A stretch of 64,000 nt of DNA, from assembly GCA_947631595.1 (NCBI GenBank), contig CANRLZ010000003.1:1-64000 (forward strand). Direction: 5' to 3'. Made by a program: the position numbers and the translations under genes. Below, one piece after another: positions 16,311-25,685 of this stretch (the stretch's first letter is position 1; each line of letters starts with the position of its first letter). The DNA is from an uncultured Oscillospiraceae bacterium. GTDB lineage: Bacteria > Bacillota > Clostridia > Oscillospirales > Oscillospiraceae. The notes beneath the pieces were generated by a model. It was given only the letters and a program-made list of their open reading frames with translations. It was not told the DNA's origin and did no database searches.

Positions 16311-16946
16311 TCATTCCTCCTCTAGAATATGTACCTGACGGCCCTCCACCCGCAGCCGGCCCTGGCAGAACAGGGCCGCCGCCTGGGGCAGGAGCTTCCA
16401 CTCGGCCTCCTCCATCACCCGCCGCTGGAGGGTCTGGGGGGTGTCGTCCTCCCGAATGGCCACGGCCTTTTGGGCGATGATGGGGCCTCCGTCCGGCTCG
16501 GCGGTGACAAAGTGGACGGTGGCGCCGGTGACCTTGACGCCGTATTCCAGCGCCCGCTCATGGACCCGCAGGCCGTAGAATCCCTCCCCGCAGAAGGAGG
16601 GGATGAGGGCGGGGTGGACGTTCAAAATGGCGTTTTCAAAGGCGTTCACAAATTCCTCGGTGAGGATATGCATGAACCCCGCCAAAATAATGAGATCCGC
16701 CTTCCACGCCCGGCACCGCTCCAGCAGGGTCAGGGAGTAGGCGCGGTGGTCGGGGTAGTCCCGCCGGGGGACCACCTCGCCGGGCACCCCCGCCTGGGCG
16801 GCTCGCTCCAGGGCGTAAGCCCCCTCCTTGGAGGAGATCACGGCGACGATCTCACCGCCGGTGAGTTCGCCGCGTTTTTGCGCGTCCAGCAGGGCCTGGA
16901 GGTTGGTGCCGCCGCCGGAGACCAGGACGACGATCCGCTTCAGCAT
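16311..16946 (-). CDS. purN: Phosphoribosylglycinamide formyltransferase
   Basis: PurN transfers a formyl group from 10-formyl-THF to glycinamide ribonucleotide. The 211-aa protein has the N-terminal VLVSGGGTNLQALLDA segment, the catalytic ILNVHPALIPSF region with the Asn-His pair, and DGGPIIAQ near the active-site Asp. ATG at 16946 overlaps the end of purM by 7 bp, giving translational coupling. The larger in-frame opening upstream lies inside purM and is not used. Confidence 0.95.
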   Translation of the reverse strand: MLKRIVVLVSGGGTNLQALLDAQKRGELTGGEIVAVISSKEGAYALERAAQAGVPGEVVPRRDYPDHRAYSLTLLERCRAWKADLIILAGFMHILTEEFVNAFENAILNVHPALIPSFCGEGFYGLRVHERALEYGVKVTGATVHFVTAEPDGGPIIAQKAVAIREDDTPQTLQRRVMEEAEWKLLPQAAALFCQGRLRVEGRQVHILEEE

Positions 16947-17977
16947 AGCGCCACCTTCTCCTTCCCCCAGACGATCTCCCCCAGGACGTAGGCATTCACG
17001 CCGTTCTCCCCCAGGGCGGCCAGGGCACGGTCGGCGGTGTCCGGGGAGACCACCAGGGTCATGCCCACGCCCATGTTGAAGGTGTTGAACATATCCCGCT
17101 CCGGGATGTTCCCCATCCGCTGGATGAGGCCGAAGATGGGCAGGGTGCGGACGGCGGCCTTTTCCAGCCTGGCGCACAGCCCGTCTGGGATGCAGCGGGG
17201 GATGTTCTCGTAGAACCCACCGCCGGTGATGTGGCTCACGCCCTTCACGTCGGCGGCGGCCAGGGCGGCCAGCACGGGCTTGACGTAGATGGCGGTGGGG
17301 CGGAGCAGAACTTCGCCCAAGCTCCCGTCCAGCTCGTCGTAGCGCTTGCCCAGGTCGGTCCGCTCCACGTCAAAGACCTTGCGCACCAGGGAGAAGCCGT
17401 TGGAGTGTACGCCGGTGGAGGGGAGGGCCAAAACCACGTCCCCAGGGGCCATCCGGCCCTGGTCGATGACCTTGGCCCTGTCCACGATGCCCACGGAGAA
17501 GCCCGCCAGGTCGTAGTCGTCCGGGGCCATGGTGCCGGGGTGCTCGGCGGTCTCCCCGCCGATGAGGGCGCACCCGGCCTGTACACAGCCCTCGGCCACG
17601 CCGGAGACCAGCTGGGCCACCTTTTCCGGGATGTTCTTGCCGATGGCGATGTAGTCCAGGAAGAAGAGGGGCTTTGCCCCGCAGCAGATAATGTCGTTGA
17701 CGCACATGGCCACGCAGTCGATACCCACGGTGTCGTGCTTGTCCATGAGCTGGGCGACGCGCTGTTTGGTGCCCACCCCGTCGGTGCCGGAGACCAGCAC
17801 CGGCTCGGACATACCGGAGATGTCGGGGGCGAACAGGCCGCCAAAGCCGCCCAGGTCGGAGACCACACCGGGGATGAAGGTGCGCTCCACGTGCTTTTTC
17901 ATCAGCTTGACGCCCTCATAGCCCGCCTGAATGTCCACCCCGGCGGCGGCGTAGGACGCGGAATGACTTTCGCTCAT
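16940..17977 (-). CDS. purM: Phosphoribosylformylglycinamidine cyclo-ligase
   Basis: PurM (AIRS) closes FGAM to aminoimidazole ribonucleotide with ATP. The 345-aa protein shows SGTDGVGTK, GIDCVAMCVND and GGETAEHPGTM, the standard AIRS/PurL-superfamily motifs, and ITGGGFYENIPR in the C-terminal half. The ATG overlaps the purF stop codon (ATGA). PurL, which would supply FGAM, is not encoded in this window. Confidence 0.97.
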   Translation of the reverse strand: MSESHSASYAAAGVDIQAGYEGVKLMKKHVERTFIPGVVSDLGGFGGLFAPDISGMSEPVLVSGTDGVGTKQRVAQLMDKHDTVGIDCVAMCVNDIICCGAKPLFFLDYIAIGKNIPEKVAQLVSGVAEGCVQAGCALIGGETAEHPGTMAPDDYDLAGFSVGIVDRAKVIDQGRMAPGDVVLALPSTGVHSNGFSLVRKVFDVERTDLGKRYDELDGSLGEVLLRPTAIYVKPVLAALAAADVKGVSHITGGGFYENIPRCIPDGLCARLEKAAVRTLPIFGLIQRMGNIPERDMFNTFNMGVGMTLVVSPDTADRALAALGENGVNAYVLGEIVWGKEKVALC

Positions 17978-19401
17978 GTGTCGATCTCACTTTCAAAGAT
18001 ATTTTTTTCCGCCTGATCGGGCACTTCCATGGGGTAGTTCCCGGAGAAGCAGGCGTCGCAGAAGTGAAGGCGGCAGCCCCGGGCGATCTTGTCTACCGCG
18101 TCCAGGGAGAGGAAGCCCAGGGTGTCCGCGCCGATGATCTGGCGCATCTCCTCCACCGTGCGGCCGTAGGCCAGAAGCTCCCGGCTGGCGGGGATGTCCA
18201 CCCCGAAGAAGCAGGGGTAGCGGAAGGGGGGCGCGGAGATGCGGAGGTGGACCTCCTTGGCCCCGGCGTCCCGTACCAGCTGGATGAGCCGGGCGCAGGT
18301 GGTGCCCCGGACGATGGAGTCGTCCACCAGGATGACCCGCTTGTCCCGGACCGCCTCCCGCAGGGCGTTCAGCTTGAGGCGCACCGAGCGCTCCCGCTGG
18401 TCCTGGCTGGGCTGGATGAAGGTGCGGCCAATGTAGCGGTTTTTGATAAGCCCCACGCCGTAGGGGATGCCGGAACACTTGGCGTAGCCGATGGCGGCGG
18501 GGATGCCGGAATCCGGCACGCCCATGACCATGTCCGCCCCTACGGGGTGTTCCAGGGCGAGGTACTTTCCCGCCTCCTGGCGGGCAAGTTCCACCGACGC
18601 GCCGTCGATGACCGAGTCGGGGCGGGCAAAGTAGATGTACTCAAAGACGCAGACGGCGCTCTCCGCCTGGGCCTTGGCCCGGAGGGAGCGGATCTGCCCG
18701 TCAGGGCTGACCACCACCACCTCGCCTGGGTCCACGTCCCGGACAAACTCGGCGCCCAGCGCGTCCAGAGCGCAGGACTCGGAGGCGAAGACCACCGCGT
18801 CTCCGATGCGCCCCATGCACAGCGGCCGCATCCCACGGGGGTCACGGGCGGCGATGAGCTTCTGGGCGGACATGACGCACAGGGAGTACGCCCCCTGGAT
18901 CACGCCCATGGTGTTGGCCACCGCCTCCTCGATGGACCCGGCCTTCAGCCGCTCCTGGACCAGGGTGTAGACCAATACCTCTGTATCCGAGGAGGAGCGG
19001 AAGATGCCGCCCTTCAGCTCCAGCGCCCGGCGCAGCGCCCCGGCGTTGACCAGGTTGCCGTTGTGGGCCAGGGCCAGGTTGCCCTTCACATGGGAGATGG
19101 CAAGGGGTTGGGCGTTCTCCGGGCGGGGTTCGCCGGTGGTGGAGTAGCGCACATGGCCGATGGCCATATTCCCCGGCATGGCGTCCAGCCGCTGTTGGCT
19201 GAACACCTCCCCCACCAGTCCAACGTCCCGGTGGCAGCGGATCACGCCCTTGTGGTTGACGGCGATGCCGCAGGCCTCCTGGCCCCGGTGCTGGAGGGCA
19301 AACAGGGCGGCGTAGGTCTCGTGGGCCGGGTCGAGTTTAGAACCGGGCGGCGTCCAAATGCCGAAGACGCCGCACTCCTCGTGGAGTTCCTCTTGGCTCA
19401 T
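17974..19401 (-). CDS. purF: Amidophosphoribosyltransferase
   Basis: PurF makes phosphoribosylamine from PRPP and glutamine, the committed purine step. The 475-aa protein has a nine-residue propeptide before nucleophile C10 (ECGVFGI), R85 in GHVRYST, the oxyanion motif HNGN (113-116), and the PRPP loop ILVDDSIVRGTT (357-368). C251, C397, C448 and C451 match the four 4Fe-4S ligands of the B. subtilis enzyme, whose cluster makes it oxygen-sensitive. It overlaps purM by 4 bp and follows the degenerate paralog by 4 bp. Feedback inhibition by AMP and GMP is expected from the family. Confidence 0.97.
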   Translation of the reverse strand: MSQEELHEECGVFGIWTPPGSKLDPAHETYAALFALQHRGQEACGIAVNHKGVIRCHRDVGLVGEVFSQQRLDAMPGNMAIGHVRYSTTGEPRPENAQPLAISHVKGNLALAHNGNLVNAGALRRALELKGGIFRSSSDTEVLVYTLVQERLKAGSIEEAVANTMGVIQGAYSLCVMSAQKLIAARDPRGMRPLCMGRIGDAVVFASESCALDALGAEFVRDVDPGEVVVVSPDGQIRSLRAKAQAESAVCVFEYIYFARPDSVIDGASVELARQEAGKYLALEHPVGADMVMGVPDSGIPAAIGYAKCSGIPYGVGLIKNRYIGRTFIQPSQDQRERSVRLKLNALREAVRDKRVILVDDSIVRGTTCARLIQLVRDAGAKEVHLRISAPPFRYPCFFGVDIPASRELLAYGRTVEEMRQIIGADTLGFLSLDAVDKIARGCRLHFCDACFSGNYPMEVPDQAEKNIFESEIDT

Positions 19402-19405
19402 GGGA

Positions 19406-20827
19406 TCATTCCTTCCCGTTCCAGCAGTAGGTGCAGACCTTGTCCGGGTCCACGCCGATGGCCTCCAGCAGACCGTCCAACGACTGGTAGCCCAGGGAGG
19501 CGAAGCCCAGGGTCTCGCAGATGGTCTTGAGCATACACTGGCCGCGCTCCGTGGTGGCGTCGGCGTACTCCTCCAGATGCTCCTGCCCCTCGTCGCCCTC
19601 CAGCTTCTGGATGGTGGAGCGGGCGAGCAGGTCCATGTCCGAGTTGCTGCGGGAGAAGTTCAGGTACTTGCACCCGTACATGATGGGCGGGCAGGCCGAG
19701 CGCATATGGACCTCTTTGGCGCCGGAGTCGTAGAGGAACTCCACCGTCTCCCGCAGTTGGGTGCCCCGGACGATGGAGTCGTCCACAAAGAGCAGGCGCT
19801 TGCCCTCGATGAGTTCCGGGACGGGGATCTGCTTCATCTTGGCCACCTGGTTGCGCATCTCCTGGTTGGCGGGCATGAAGGAGCGCGGCCAGGTGGGGGT
19901 GTACTTCACAAAGGGCCGGGCAAAGGTCATGTGGGCCTGGTTGGCGTAGCCGATGGCGTGGGGGACGCCGGAGTCGGGGATCCCGGCCACGTAGTCCACC
20001 TCGGGGATGCCGCCGCGGGCGGCCTCGTCCCTGGCCATGACCTCGCCGTTGTGGCAGCGCATGACCTCCACGTTCACCCCCTCGTACCGGGAGTTGGGGT
20101 AGCCGTAGTAGGTCCACAGAAAGGCGCAGATCTTCAGATCCTTCCCGGCGGGGGAGAGGGTCTCGTACCCGTCCGCGGTGAGGCGGACGATCTCCTGGGG
20201 ACCCAGCTCGTAGGCGTCCTCGTAGCCCAGCTTGTGGTAGGCGAAGGACTCAAAGGAGGCGCAGCAGCCGTCTTCTGATCTTCCGATCAGGATGGGCAGC
20301 CGCCCAAACTTGTCACGGGCGGCGATGATGCCTGTTTCGGTGAGGATGAGGATGGTGATGGACCCGTCGATCTCCTCCTGGGCGTAGCGGATGCCCTCCA
20401 CAAGGTCGCCCTTCTGGTTGATGAGGGCGGCCACCAGTTCCGACTCGTTCACCTTCCCGGAACTCATGGCCATAAACTGGTGACCGGGCTTGTCGAAGTG
20501 GCGGGAGACCAGCTCCTCGGCGTTGTTGATGCGCCCCACGGTGCTGATGGCGTAGATGCCCAGGTGGGAGCGGATGAGCAGGGGCTGGGGGTCGCTGTCG
20601 CTGATGCAGCCGATCCCGGCGGTGCCGGAGAAGTCGTGGAGGTCCCGTTCAAACTTGGTGCGAAACGGGGTGCCCTCGATGTTGTGGATCTGGCGCTGGA
20701 ACCCGCCCTGGGGGGAGTAAAAGACCATGCCGCCCCGGCGGGTGCCCAGATGGGAGTGGTAGTCGGTGCCGAAGAAAACGTCCAGCACTACGTCGCGCTT
20801 GGCGACCGCGCCGAAAAATCCGCCCAT
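19406..20827 (-). CDS. PurF paralog lacking the glutaminase catalytic residues
   Basis: This 473-aa protein aligns end to end with PurF but starts MGGFFGA, with Gly at the position of the nucleophilic Cys. The HVRYST arginine region reads GIGCISD (71-77) and the HNGN oxyanion motif is replaced by TVGRI (96-100), so glutaminase activity should be absent. The phosphoribosyltransferase loop FVDDSIVRGTQ (347-357) is intact, and cysteines 234, 386, 465 and 468 match all four Fe-S ligands of true PurF. The flexible PRPP loop is diverged. It sits between purC and purF in the operon, 1 bp after purC. It could be ammonia-dependent, a hetero-oligomer partner of PurF, or a nucleotide or redox sensor; no role is established here. 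Confidence 0.88.
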   Translation of the reverse strand: MGGFFGAVAKRDVVLDVFFGTDYHSHLGTRRGGMVFYSPQGGFQRQIHNIEGTPFRTKFERDLHDFSGTAGIGCISDSDPQPLLIRSHLGIYAISTVGRINNAEELVSRHFDKPGHQFMAMSSGKVNESELVAALINQKGDLVEGIRYAQEEIDGSITILILTETGIIAARDKFGRLPILIGRSEDGCCASFESFAYHKLGYEDAYELGPQEIVRLTADGYETLSPAGKDLKICAFLWTYYGYPNSRYEGVNVEVMRCHNGEVMARDEAARGGIPEVDYVAGIPDSGVPHAIGYANQAHMTFARPFVKYTPTWPRSFMPANQEMRNQVAKMKQIPVPELIEGKRLLFVDDSIVRGTQLRETVEFLYDSGAKEVHMRSACPPIMYGCKYLNFSRSNSDMDLLARSTIQKLEGDEGQEHLEEYADATTERGQCMLKTICETLGFASLGYQSLDGLLEAIGVDPDKVCTYCWNGKE

Positions 20828-20828
20828 C

Positions 20829-21535
<707 letters not shown>

Positions 21536-21539
<4 letters not shown>

Positions 21540-22033
21540 TTTGCCTGCTCCTCCTGTAAAGTTTTATCCTTTTCCATCACAGCGCGTTCCATATCCGCCT
21601 TGTGTTCCCGCAGCTTCTCCGTCAGGGCCGGGTCTCCCAGGGCCAGGATCTGGGCGGCCAGGATGGCGGCGTTGCCGCCCCCGTCCACCGCCACGCAGGC
21701 CACCGGGATGCCGGAGGGCATCTGCACCATGGACAGCAGGGAGTCCAGCCCGCCCATCATGGAGGTCTTCATGGGCACGCCGATGACGGGGAGGGTGGTG
21801 TAGGCGGCCAGGACCCCGGCCAGGTGGGCGGCCTTCCCGGCGGCGGCGATGATGACGCCGAAGCCGTTGTCCGCCGCCGCGGAGGCGAAGGCCTCCGCCT
21901 GGGCGGGGGTGCGGTGGGCGGAGATGACCCGCGCCTCATAGGGGATGCCGAAGCGCTTCAGGGCGCGCAGACAGGGCTCCATCGCGGGGAGATCGGAGTC
22001 CGAACCCAGGACGACAGCAACTTTTCCAGCCAT
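21536..22033 (-). CDS. purE: N5-carboxyaminoimidazole ribonucleotide mutase
   Basis: PurE moves the carboxyl group of N5-CAIR to give CAIR. The 165-aa protein has GSDSDLPAM, the SAHRTP motif and [11 protein letters not shown] of class I PurE. No purK is present in the operon, so N5-CAIR must come from elsewhere or the enzyme may use CO2 directly. ATG at 22033 follows GGAGG by 6 nt. It is the first gene of the purine operon, with the promoter about 40 bp upstream and no room for a purine riboswitch. Confidence 0.96.
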
Positions 22034-22074
22034 TGGACGCCTCCTTATACACATAAAAAATGAATGCACCCTAT

Positions 22075-22103
22075 ATGATACCGAATTGTGGCGAAATTTT
22101 CAA
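22075..22103 (-). promoter_or_regulatory. Promoter of the purine operon
   Basis: TTGAAA (complement of 22098-22103) and TATCAT (complement of 22075-22080) are 17 bp apart. The leader to purE is only about 35 nt, so regulation would be by an operator rather than a riboswitch. Confidence 0.75.
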
Positions 22104-22236
22104 GGTGTACCGGGGAATTTGGTGGTTTTTCATGGTGCGGAGGCCCTGGGAGAGGCCTTCTTTGGGAGTTTCGCCCCATGGCCCCTGGTGGCAGGCCGGG
22201 CGCGGCGGCATAGGATGGGCCAGGGGAGTGAGTGCT

Positions 22237-22491
22237 ATGGTCTATGATTTCCTGATCTGTCGTTCCCTCACCTATGCCCAGCGCACCGCCTCCGCCCTGG
22301 GTCGGGCGGGCATTTCCGCCTATGTGACCCGAATTCCCCGCGCGATCTCCGGGGAGGGGTGCGGCTACGCGGTGAAGGTCTCCCAGCGCAAGCGCTCGGA
22401 CGCACTGCGGGTACTGAGCCGGGTGGGGATCGCCCCCCTGCGGATCTATGCCCTGGAGCCGAGCGGGACCTACCGGGAGGTGACGGCGTGA
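22237..22491 (+). CDS. DUF3343 domain protein (putative Se/S carrier-like)
   Basis: This 84-aa protein matches the small DUF3343 family, described as putative selenium/sulfur carriers and usually found beside cysteine-desulfurase-like enzymes. It has a short beta-alpha layout and one cysteine in GEGCGYAVKV. ATG at 22237 has GGGGAG 8 nt upstream; in-frame sequence further left runs into the purine promoter. The stop overlaps the GTG start of the PLP enzyme (GTGA), indicating a joint function. The cargo is not shown by the sequence. Confidence 0.8.
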   Translation: MVYDFLICRSLTYAQRTASALGRAGISAYVTRIPRAISGEGCGYAVKVSQRKRSDALRVLSRVGIAPLRIYALEPSGTYREVTA

Positions 22492-23618
22492 TCTATCTGG
22501 ACAGCGCCGCCACCACGCTGCAAAAGCCCCAGGCTGTGGCGCGCGCCGCCGCCTGGGCGGTACGCGCCTGCGCAAGTCCCGGCCGGGGGAGCCACCAGCC
22601 CGCCGCTCTCGCCGCCGAGACCGCCTTCGCCTGCCGCCAGGCGGTGGCCGAGCTGTTGGGTGTGGGCGACCCGGAGCGGGTGGTCTTCACCTGCAACGCC
22701 ACCCACGCCCTGAACCTGGCCATCGCCGCCCTGGTGTCCCCCGGGGACCCGGTGGTGATCTCCGGCTGGGAGCACAACGCCGTGACCCGTCCGCTGTACG
22801 CCCTGGGGGCGGAGGTGCGGGTGGCCGCCGGGCCGCTCTTTGACGCCGACGCCGCCCTGGACGCCTTTGACCGCCTGGTGACGGCGGAGGTCAAGTGCGT
22901 GGTCTGTACCCAGTGCTCCAACGTCTTCGGCATGGTTCTGCCTATCCAGGCCATCGCCGGGCTGTGCCGGCAGCGGGGGGTGCCGCTGATCGTGGACGCC
23001 TCCCAGAGCGCCGGGGCGCTGCCGGTGGACCTGGAGGGGTGGGGCGCCGCCTTCGTGGCCCTGCCGGGGCACAAGGGCCTCTATGGCCCCCAGGGCACCG
23101 GTCTCCTGCTGTGCGGGAAGGAGGCCGCCGTCCGCCCCGTCCTCTTCGGCGGGACGGGCAGCGCCTCCCTGCGCCAGGAGATGCCCGACTTCCTGCCCGA
23201 CCGCCTGGAGGCGGGCACCCACAACATCCCCGGCGTCGCCGGGCTGCTGGAGGGGGTGCGCTTCGTGGCGGAACGCGGGCCGGAGAACATTCTGGCCCAC
23301 GAGCGGCGGCTGGTGGCCCTGACGCGGGACGGTTTGACCCAACTGCCCGGCCTGGAGGTCTTCGGCGGCGGCCTGGGGCCGGAGCAGGGGAGCGCCCTCT
23401 CCTTCCGGGTCCACGGCATGGACTGCGAGGCGGTGGCCGCCTGGCTGGGGGAGCGGGGCGTGGCCGTCCGCGCCGGGCTTCACTGTGCCCCTCTGGCGCA
23501 CCGGACGGCGGGGACGCTGGACACCGGCACCGTCCGGGTCAGCTTCTCCGCCTACAACTCCGCCATCGAGGTGGAGCGGTTTTTGTCCATCATGGAGCGC
23601 ATGGTCCGCAAACGGTGA
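22488..23618 (+). CDS. Cysteine-desulfurase-like class V aminotransferase
   Basis: The 376-aa PLP enzyme belongs to the NifS/SufS superfamily and resembles the subfamily (TIGR01977 type) that accompanies DUF3343 proteins. The PLP lysine is K196 in ALPGHKGLYGPQG, and a candidate persulfide or selenide cysteine is C333 in RAGLHCAPL. The expected reaction is release of S or Se from cysteine or selenocysteine onto the enzyme. The GTG start at 22488 overlaps the DUF3343 stop. No isc/suf scaffold gene and no selD or selenium-dependent hydroxylase lies nearby, so the acceptor is unknown. Confidence 0.87.
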   Translation: MIYLDSAATTLQKPQAVARAAAWAVRACASPGRGSHQPAALAAETAFACRQAVAELLGVGDPERVVFTCNATHALNLAIAALVSPGDPVVISGWEHNAVTRPLYALGAEVRVAAGPLFDADAALDAFDRLVTAEVKCVVCTQCSNVFGMVLPIQAIAGLCRQRGVPLIVDASQSAGALPVDLEGWGAAFVALPGHKGLYGPQGTGLLLCGKEAAVRPVLFGGTGSASLRQEMPDFLPDRLEAGTHNIPGVAGLLEGVRFVAERGPENILAHERRLVALTRDGLTQLPGLEVFGGGLGPEQGSALSFRVHGMDCEAVAAWLGERGVAVRAGLHCAPLAHRTAGTLDTGTVRVSFSAYNSAIEVERFLSIMERMVRKR

Positions 23619-23631
23619 GAAAACGTACAGG

Positions 23632-23660
23632 GGAGGGTTCGGGAGACCGGACCCTCCTTT
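23632..23660 (+). terminator. Probable terminator after the desulfurase-like gene
   Basis: GGAGGGTTCGG (23632-23642) pairs with CCGGACCCTCC (23647-23657) with one wobble and a GAGA loop, followed by a short T-rich tract. Confidence 0.55.
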
Positions 23661-23675
23661 CCTTGGAAATAGGGC

Positions 23676-23704
23676 TTGACTTTAACAGCTAAAAGTGCTA
23701 AAGT
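23676..23704 (+). promoter_or_regulatory. Promoter of aroF-tyrA
   Basis: TTGACT (23676-23681) and TAAAGT (23699-23704) are 17 bp apart, 25 bp upstream of the aroF ATG. No tryptophan or tyrosine leader structure is seen. Confidence 0.75.
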
Positions 23705-23729
23705 GTACGAACAAAGGAAGTGAATTATT

Positions 23730-24746
23730 ATGGTCGTCATTCTCAAACCTGACCACACACAAGAACAGCTTCACGCCGCCGTTGCCGCCATGGAAGCCGG
23801 CGGGGTCAAGGTCATGATCTCCAAGGGCAGCGAGACCACCATCCTGGGCGCGGAGGGCAACGCCGCCGGCCTGGATGAGGAGCTTCTGGGCCAACTCCCC
23901 GGCGTAGATCGGGTCATGCGGGTGTCCGAACCCTTCAAGATGGCCAACCGCAAGTACCACCCCGACGACTCGGTGATTGACATCGGCCGGGGGGTGAGCG
24001 TGGGCGGAAAGCGCCTGACGGTCATCGCCGGCCCTTGCTCCGTGGAGAGCGAGGAGCAGATGGTGGGCATCGCCCAGAGCGTGCAGAAGAGCGGCGCGCT
24101 GGCCATGCGGGGCGGCGCGTACAAACCCCGCACCTCCCCCTATTCCTTCCAGGGTATGGGGGTGGAGGGCGTCCGCCTGCTCATGGAGGCCCGGGAGAAG
24201 ACCAACATGCCCATCGTCACCGAGCTGATGAGTTCCGACCAGCTGCCCTTCTTTGAGGAGTGCGTGGACGTGATCCAGATCGGCGCCCGGAATATGCAGA
24301 ACTTCGACCTTCTGAAGAAGGTTGGCCGGTGCAAGAAGCCGATCCTGCTGAAGCGGGGTCTGTCCTCCACCATCGAGGAGTGGCTGATGAGCGCGGAGTA
24401 TATCATGGCCGAGGGCAACCTGAACGTCATCCTCTGCGAGCGCGGCATCCGCACCTTTGAGACCTACACCCGCAACACCCTGGATCTGTCCGCGGTGCTG
24501 GCGGTGAAGAAGCTCTCCCACCTGCCCGTCATCGTTGACCCCTCCCACGCCTGCGGCAAGGCGTGGATGGTGGAGCGCATGGCCATGGCCGCCATCGCCG
24601 CCGGGGCGGACGGTCTCATCATCGAGGTACACAACGACCCGGAGCACGCCCTGTGCGACGGGGCGCAGTCCATCACCCCCCAGCAGTTCGAGGCCCTGAT
24701 GCCCAAGCTGGACAGCGTCGCCAAGTGCGTGGATCGCTGTCTCTGA
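23730..24746 (+). CDS. aroF: 3-deoxy-7-phosphoheptulonate synthase (type I-beta)
   Basis: This enzyme condenses PEP and erythrose 4-phosphate, the first step of the shikimate pathway. The 338-aa protein has an N-terminal ferredoxin-like regulatory segment (1 to ~70, MVVILKPDHTQEQL) and a KDO8P-synthase-like barrel with AGPCSVES, RGGAYKPRTSPYSFQG, IQIGARNMQN and DPSHACGK. This is the architecture of the I-beta class, where the N-terminal domain mediates allosteric control by aromatic amino acids in several relatives. An AGGAAG SD precedes the ATG. tyrA follows after 13 bp. Confidence 0.95.
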   Translation: MVVILKPDHTQEQLHAAVAAMEAGGVKVMISKGSETTILGAEGNAAGLDEELLGQLPGVDRVMRVSEPFKMANRKYHPDDSVIDIGRGVSVGGKRLTVIAGPCSVESEEQMVGIAQSVQKSGALAMRGGAYKPRTSPYSFQGMGVEGVRLLMEAREKTNMPIVTELMSSDQLPFFEECVDVIQIGARNMQNFDLLKKVGRCKKPILLKRGLSSTIEEWLMSAEYIMAEGNLNVILCERGIRTFETYTRNTLDLSAVLAVKKLSHLPVIVDPSHACGKAWMVERMAMAAIAAGADGLIIEVHNDPEHALCDGAQSITPQQFEALMPKLDSVAKCVDRCL

Positions 24747-24759
24747 GAGGGTAGGGGAG

Positions 24760-25626
24760 ATGGGCGGCAAGACCGTGGCCGTGGTGGGCCTGGGTCTGAT
24801 CGGAGGCTCGGTGGCCATGGCCCTGAAGGGCTTTGAGGACTACCGCGTTCTGGGGGCGGTGCGCTCCCAGAAGACCTACGACTTTGCCCTGGCCCACGGC
24901 GTCTGCGACCAGGTGACCCTGGACGCCGCCCAGGCGGTCCGGGAGGCGGACGTGGTGTGGCTCTGCCTCCCGCCGGAGGCGATCCTGGACTTTTTCCAGA
25001 CCCATAGAGACGACTTCAAGCCCGGCAGCCTGGTCACCGACGTGTGCGGCGTCAAGACCGCCATCGTCCAGGGCGCGAAGGAGAGCCTGCCCGACACGGT
25101 GGACTTCATCGGCTGCCACCCCATGGCGGGCAAGGAGGTCTCCGGCGTTGCCAATGCCGACCGCGACCTCTTCCGCAACGCCCACTGTATCCTCACCCCC
25201 GACGACACCAACGACCCCGCCCACGTGGCGCTCCTGGAGCGGATGGCCCGGTACATGGGCTTCCGGGACGTCGTCCGCACCACGCCCCAGCAGCACGACG
25301 CCATCATCGCCTACACCAGCCAGGTCATGCACATCATGGCCGTCGCGGTGTGCGACGACCCCGACCTCTTCGACTGCCAGGGGTTTGAGGGCGGCTCCTT
25401 CCGGGACTGCACCCGCGTGGCCGCCCTGGACGTGCCCCTATGGACGCAGCTCTTCTCTCTGAATGCCCCGGCGCTGTGCAAGGTCATCCAGACCCTGGAG
25501 GACAATTTGCGCGCCTACCGGGAGGCTATCGCCTCCGGGGATCGGGACGCCCTGGCCGCCAAGCTCCAGTACTCCTCCGACCGCAAGCGCCGGATGAATT
25601 TTGACAGCCCCGCGCCGGGAAAATAA
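24760..25626 (+). CDS. tyrA: Prephenate dehydrogenase
   Basis: TyrA oxidatively decarboxylates prephenate to 4-hydroxyphenylpyruvate in tyrosine synthesis. The 288-aa protein has the Rossmann motif VVGLGLIGGSVA near the N-terminus, CHPMAGKEVSG around the catalytic His, and the HDAIIAYTSQ helix of the dimerisation domain. No C-terminal ACT domain is present, so feedback by tyrosine would have to act differently. It is co-transcribed with aroF, joining first and terminal-branch steps of aromatic synthesis, and ends at a strong terminator. Confidence 0.95.
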   Translation: MGGKTVAVVGLGLIGGSVAMALKGFEDYRVLGAVRSQKTYDFALAHGVCDQVTLDAAQAVREADVVWLCLPPEAILDFFQTHRDDFKPGSLVTDVCGVKTAIVQGAKESLPDTVDFIGCHPMAGKEVSGVANADRDLFRNAHCILTPDDTNDPAHVALLERMARYMGFRDVVRTTPQQHDAIIAYTSQVMHIMAVAVCDDPDLFDCQGFEGGSFRDCTRVAALDVPLWTQLFSLNAPALCKVIQTLEDNLRAYREAIASGDRDALAAKLQYSSDRKRRMNFDSPAPGK

Positions 25627-25636
25627 CTGGAACTGC

Positions 25637-25672
25637 AAAAAGCACCTCACCAGGCGGTGAGGTGCTTTTTTT
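25637..25672. terminator. Terminator between tyrA and the ClpE-like gene
   Basis: AAAAAGCACCTCACC pairs with GGTGAGGTGC (25656-25665) followed by seven T. The A-run on the left also allows termination of the convergent minus-strand gene. Confidence 0.92.
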
Positions 25673-25685
25673 ATCCCCTTGTCTG

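Noticed and set aside
22034..22074. Purine riboswitch upstream of purE
   Set aside because: The leader after the promoter is about 35 nt, too short for the aptamer.
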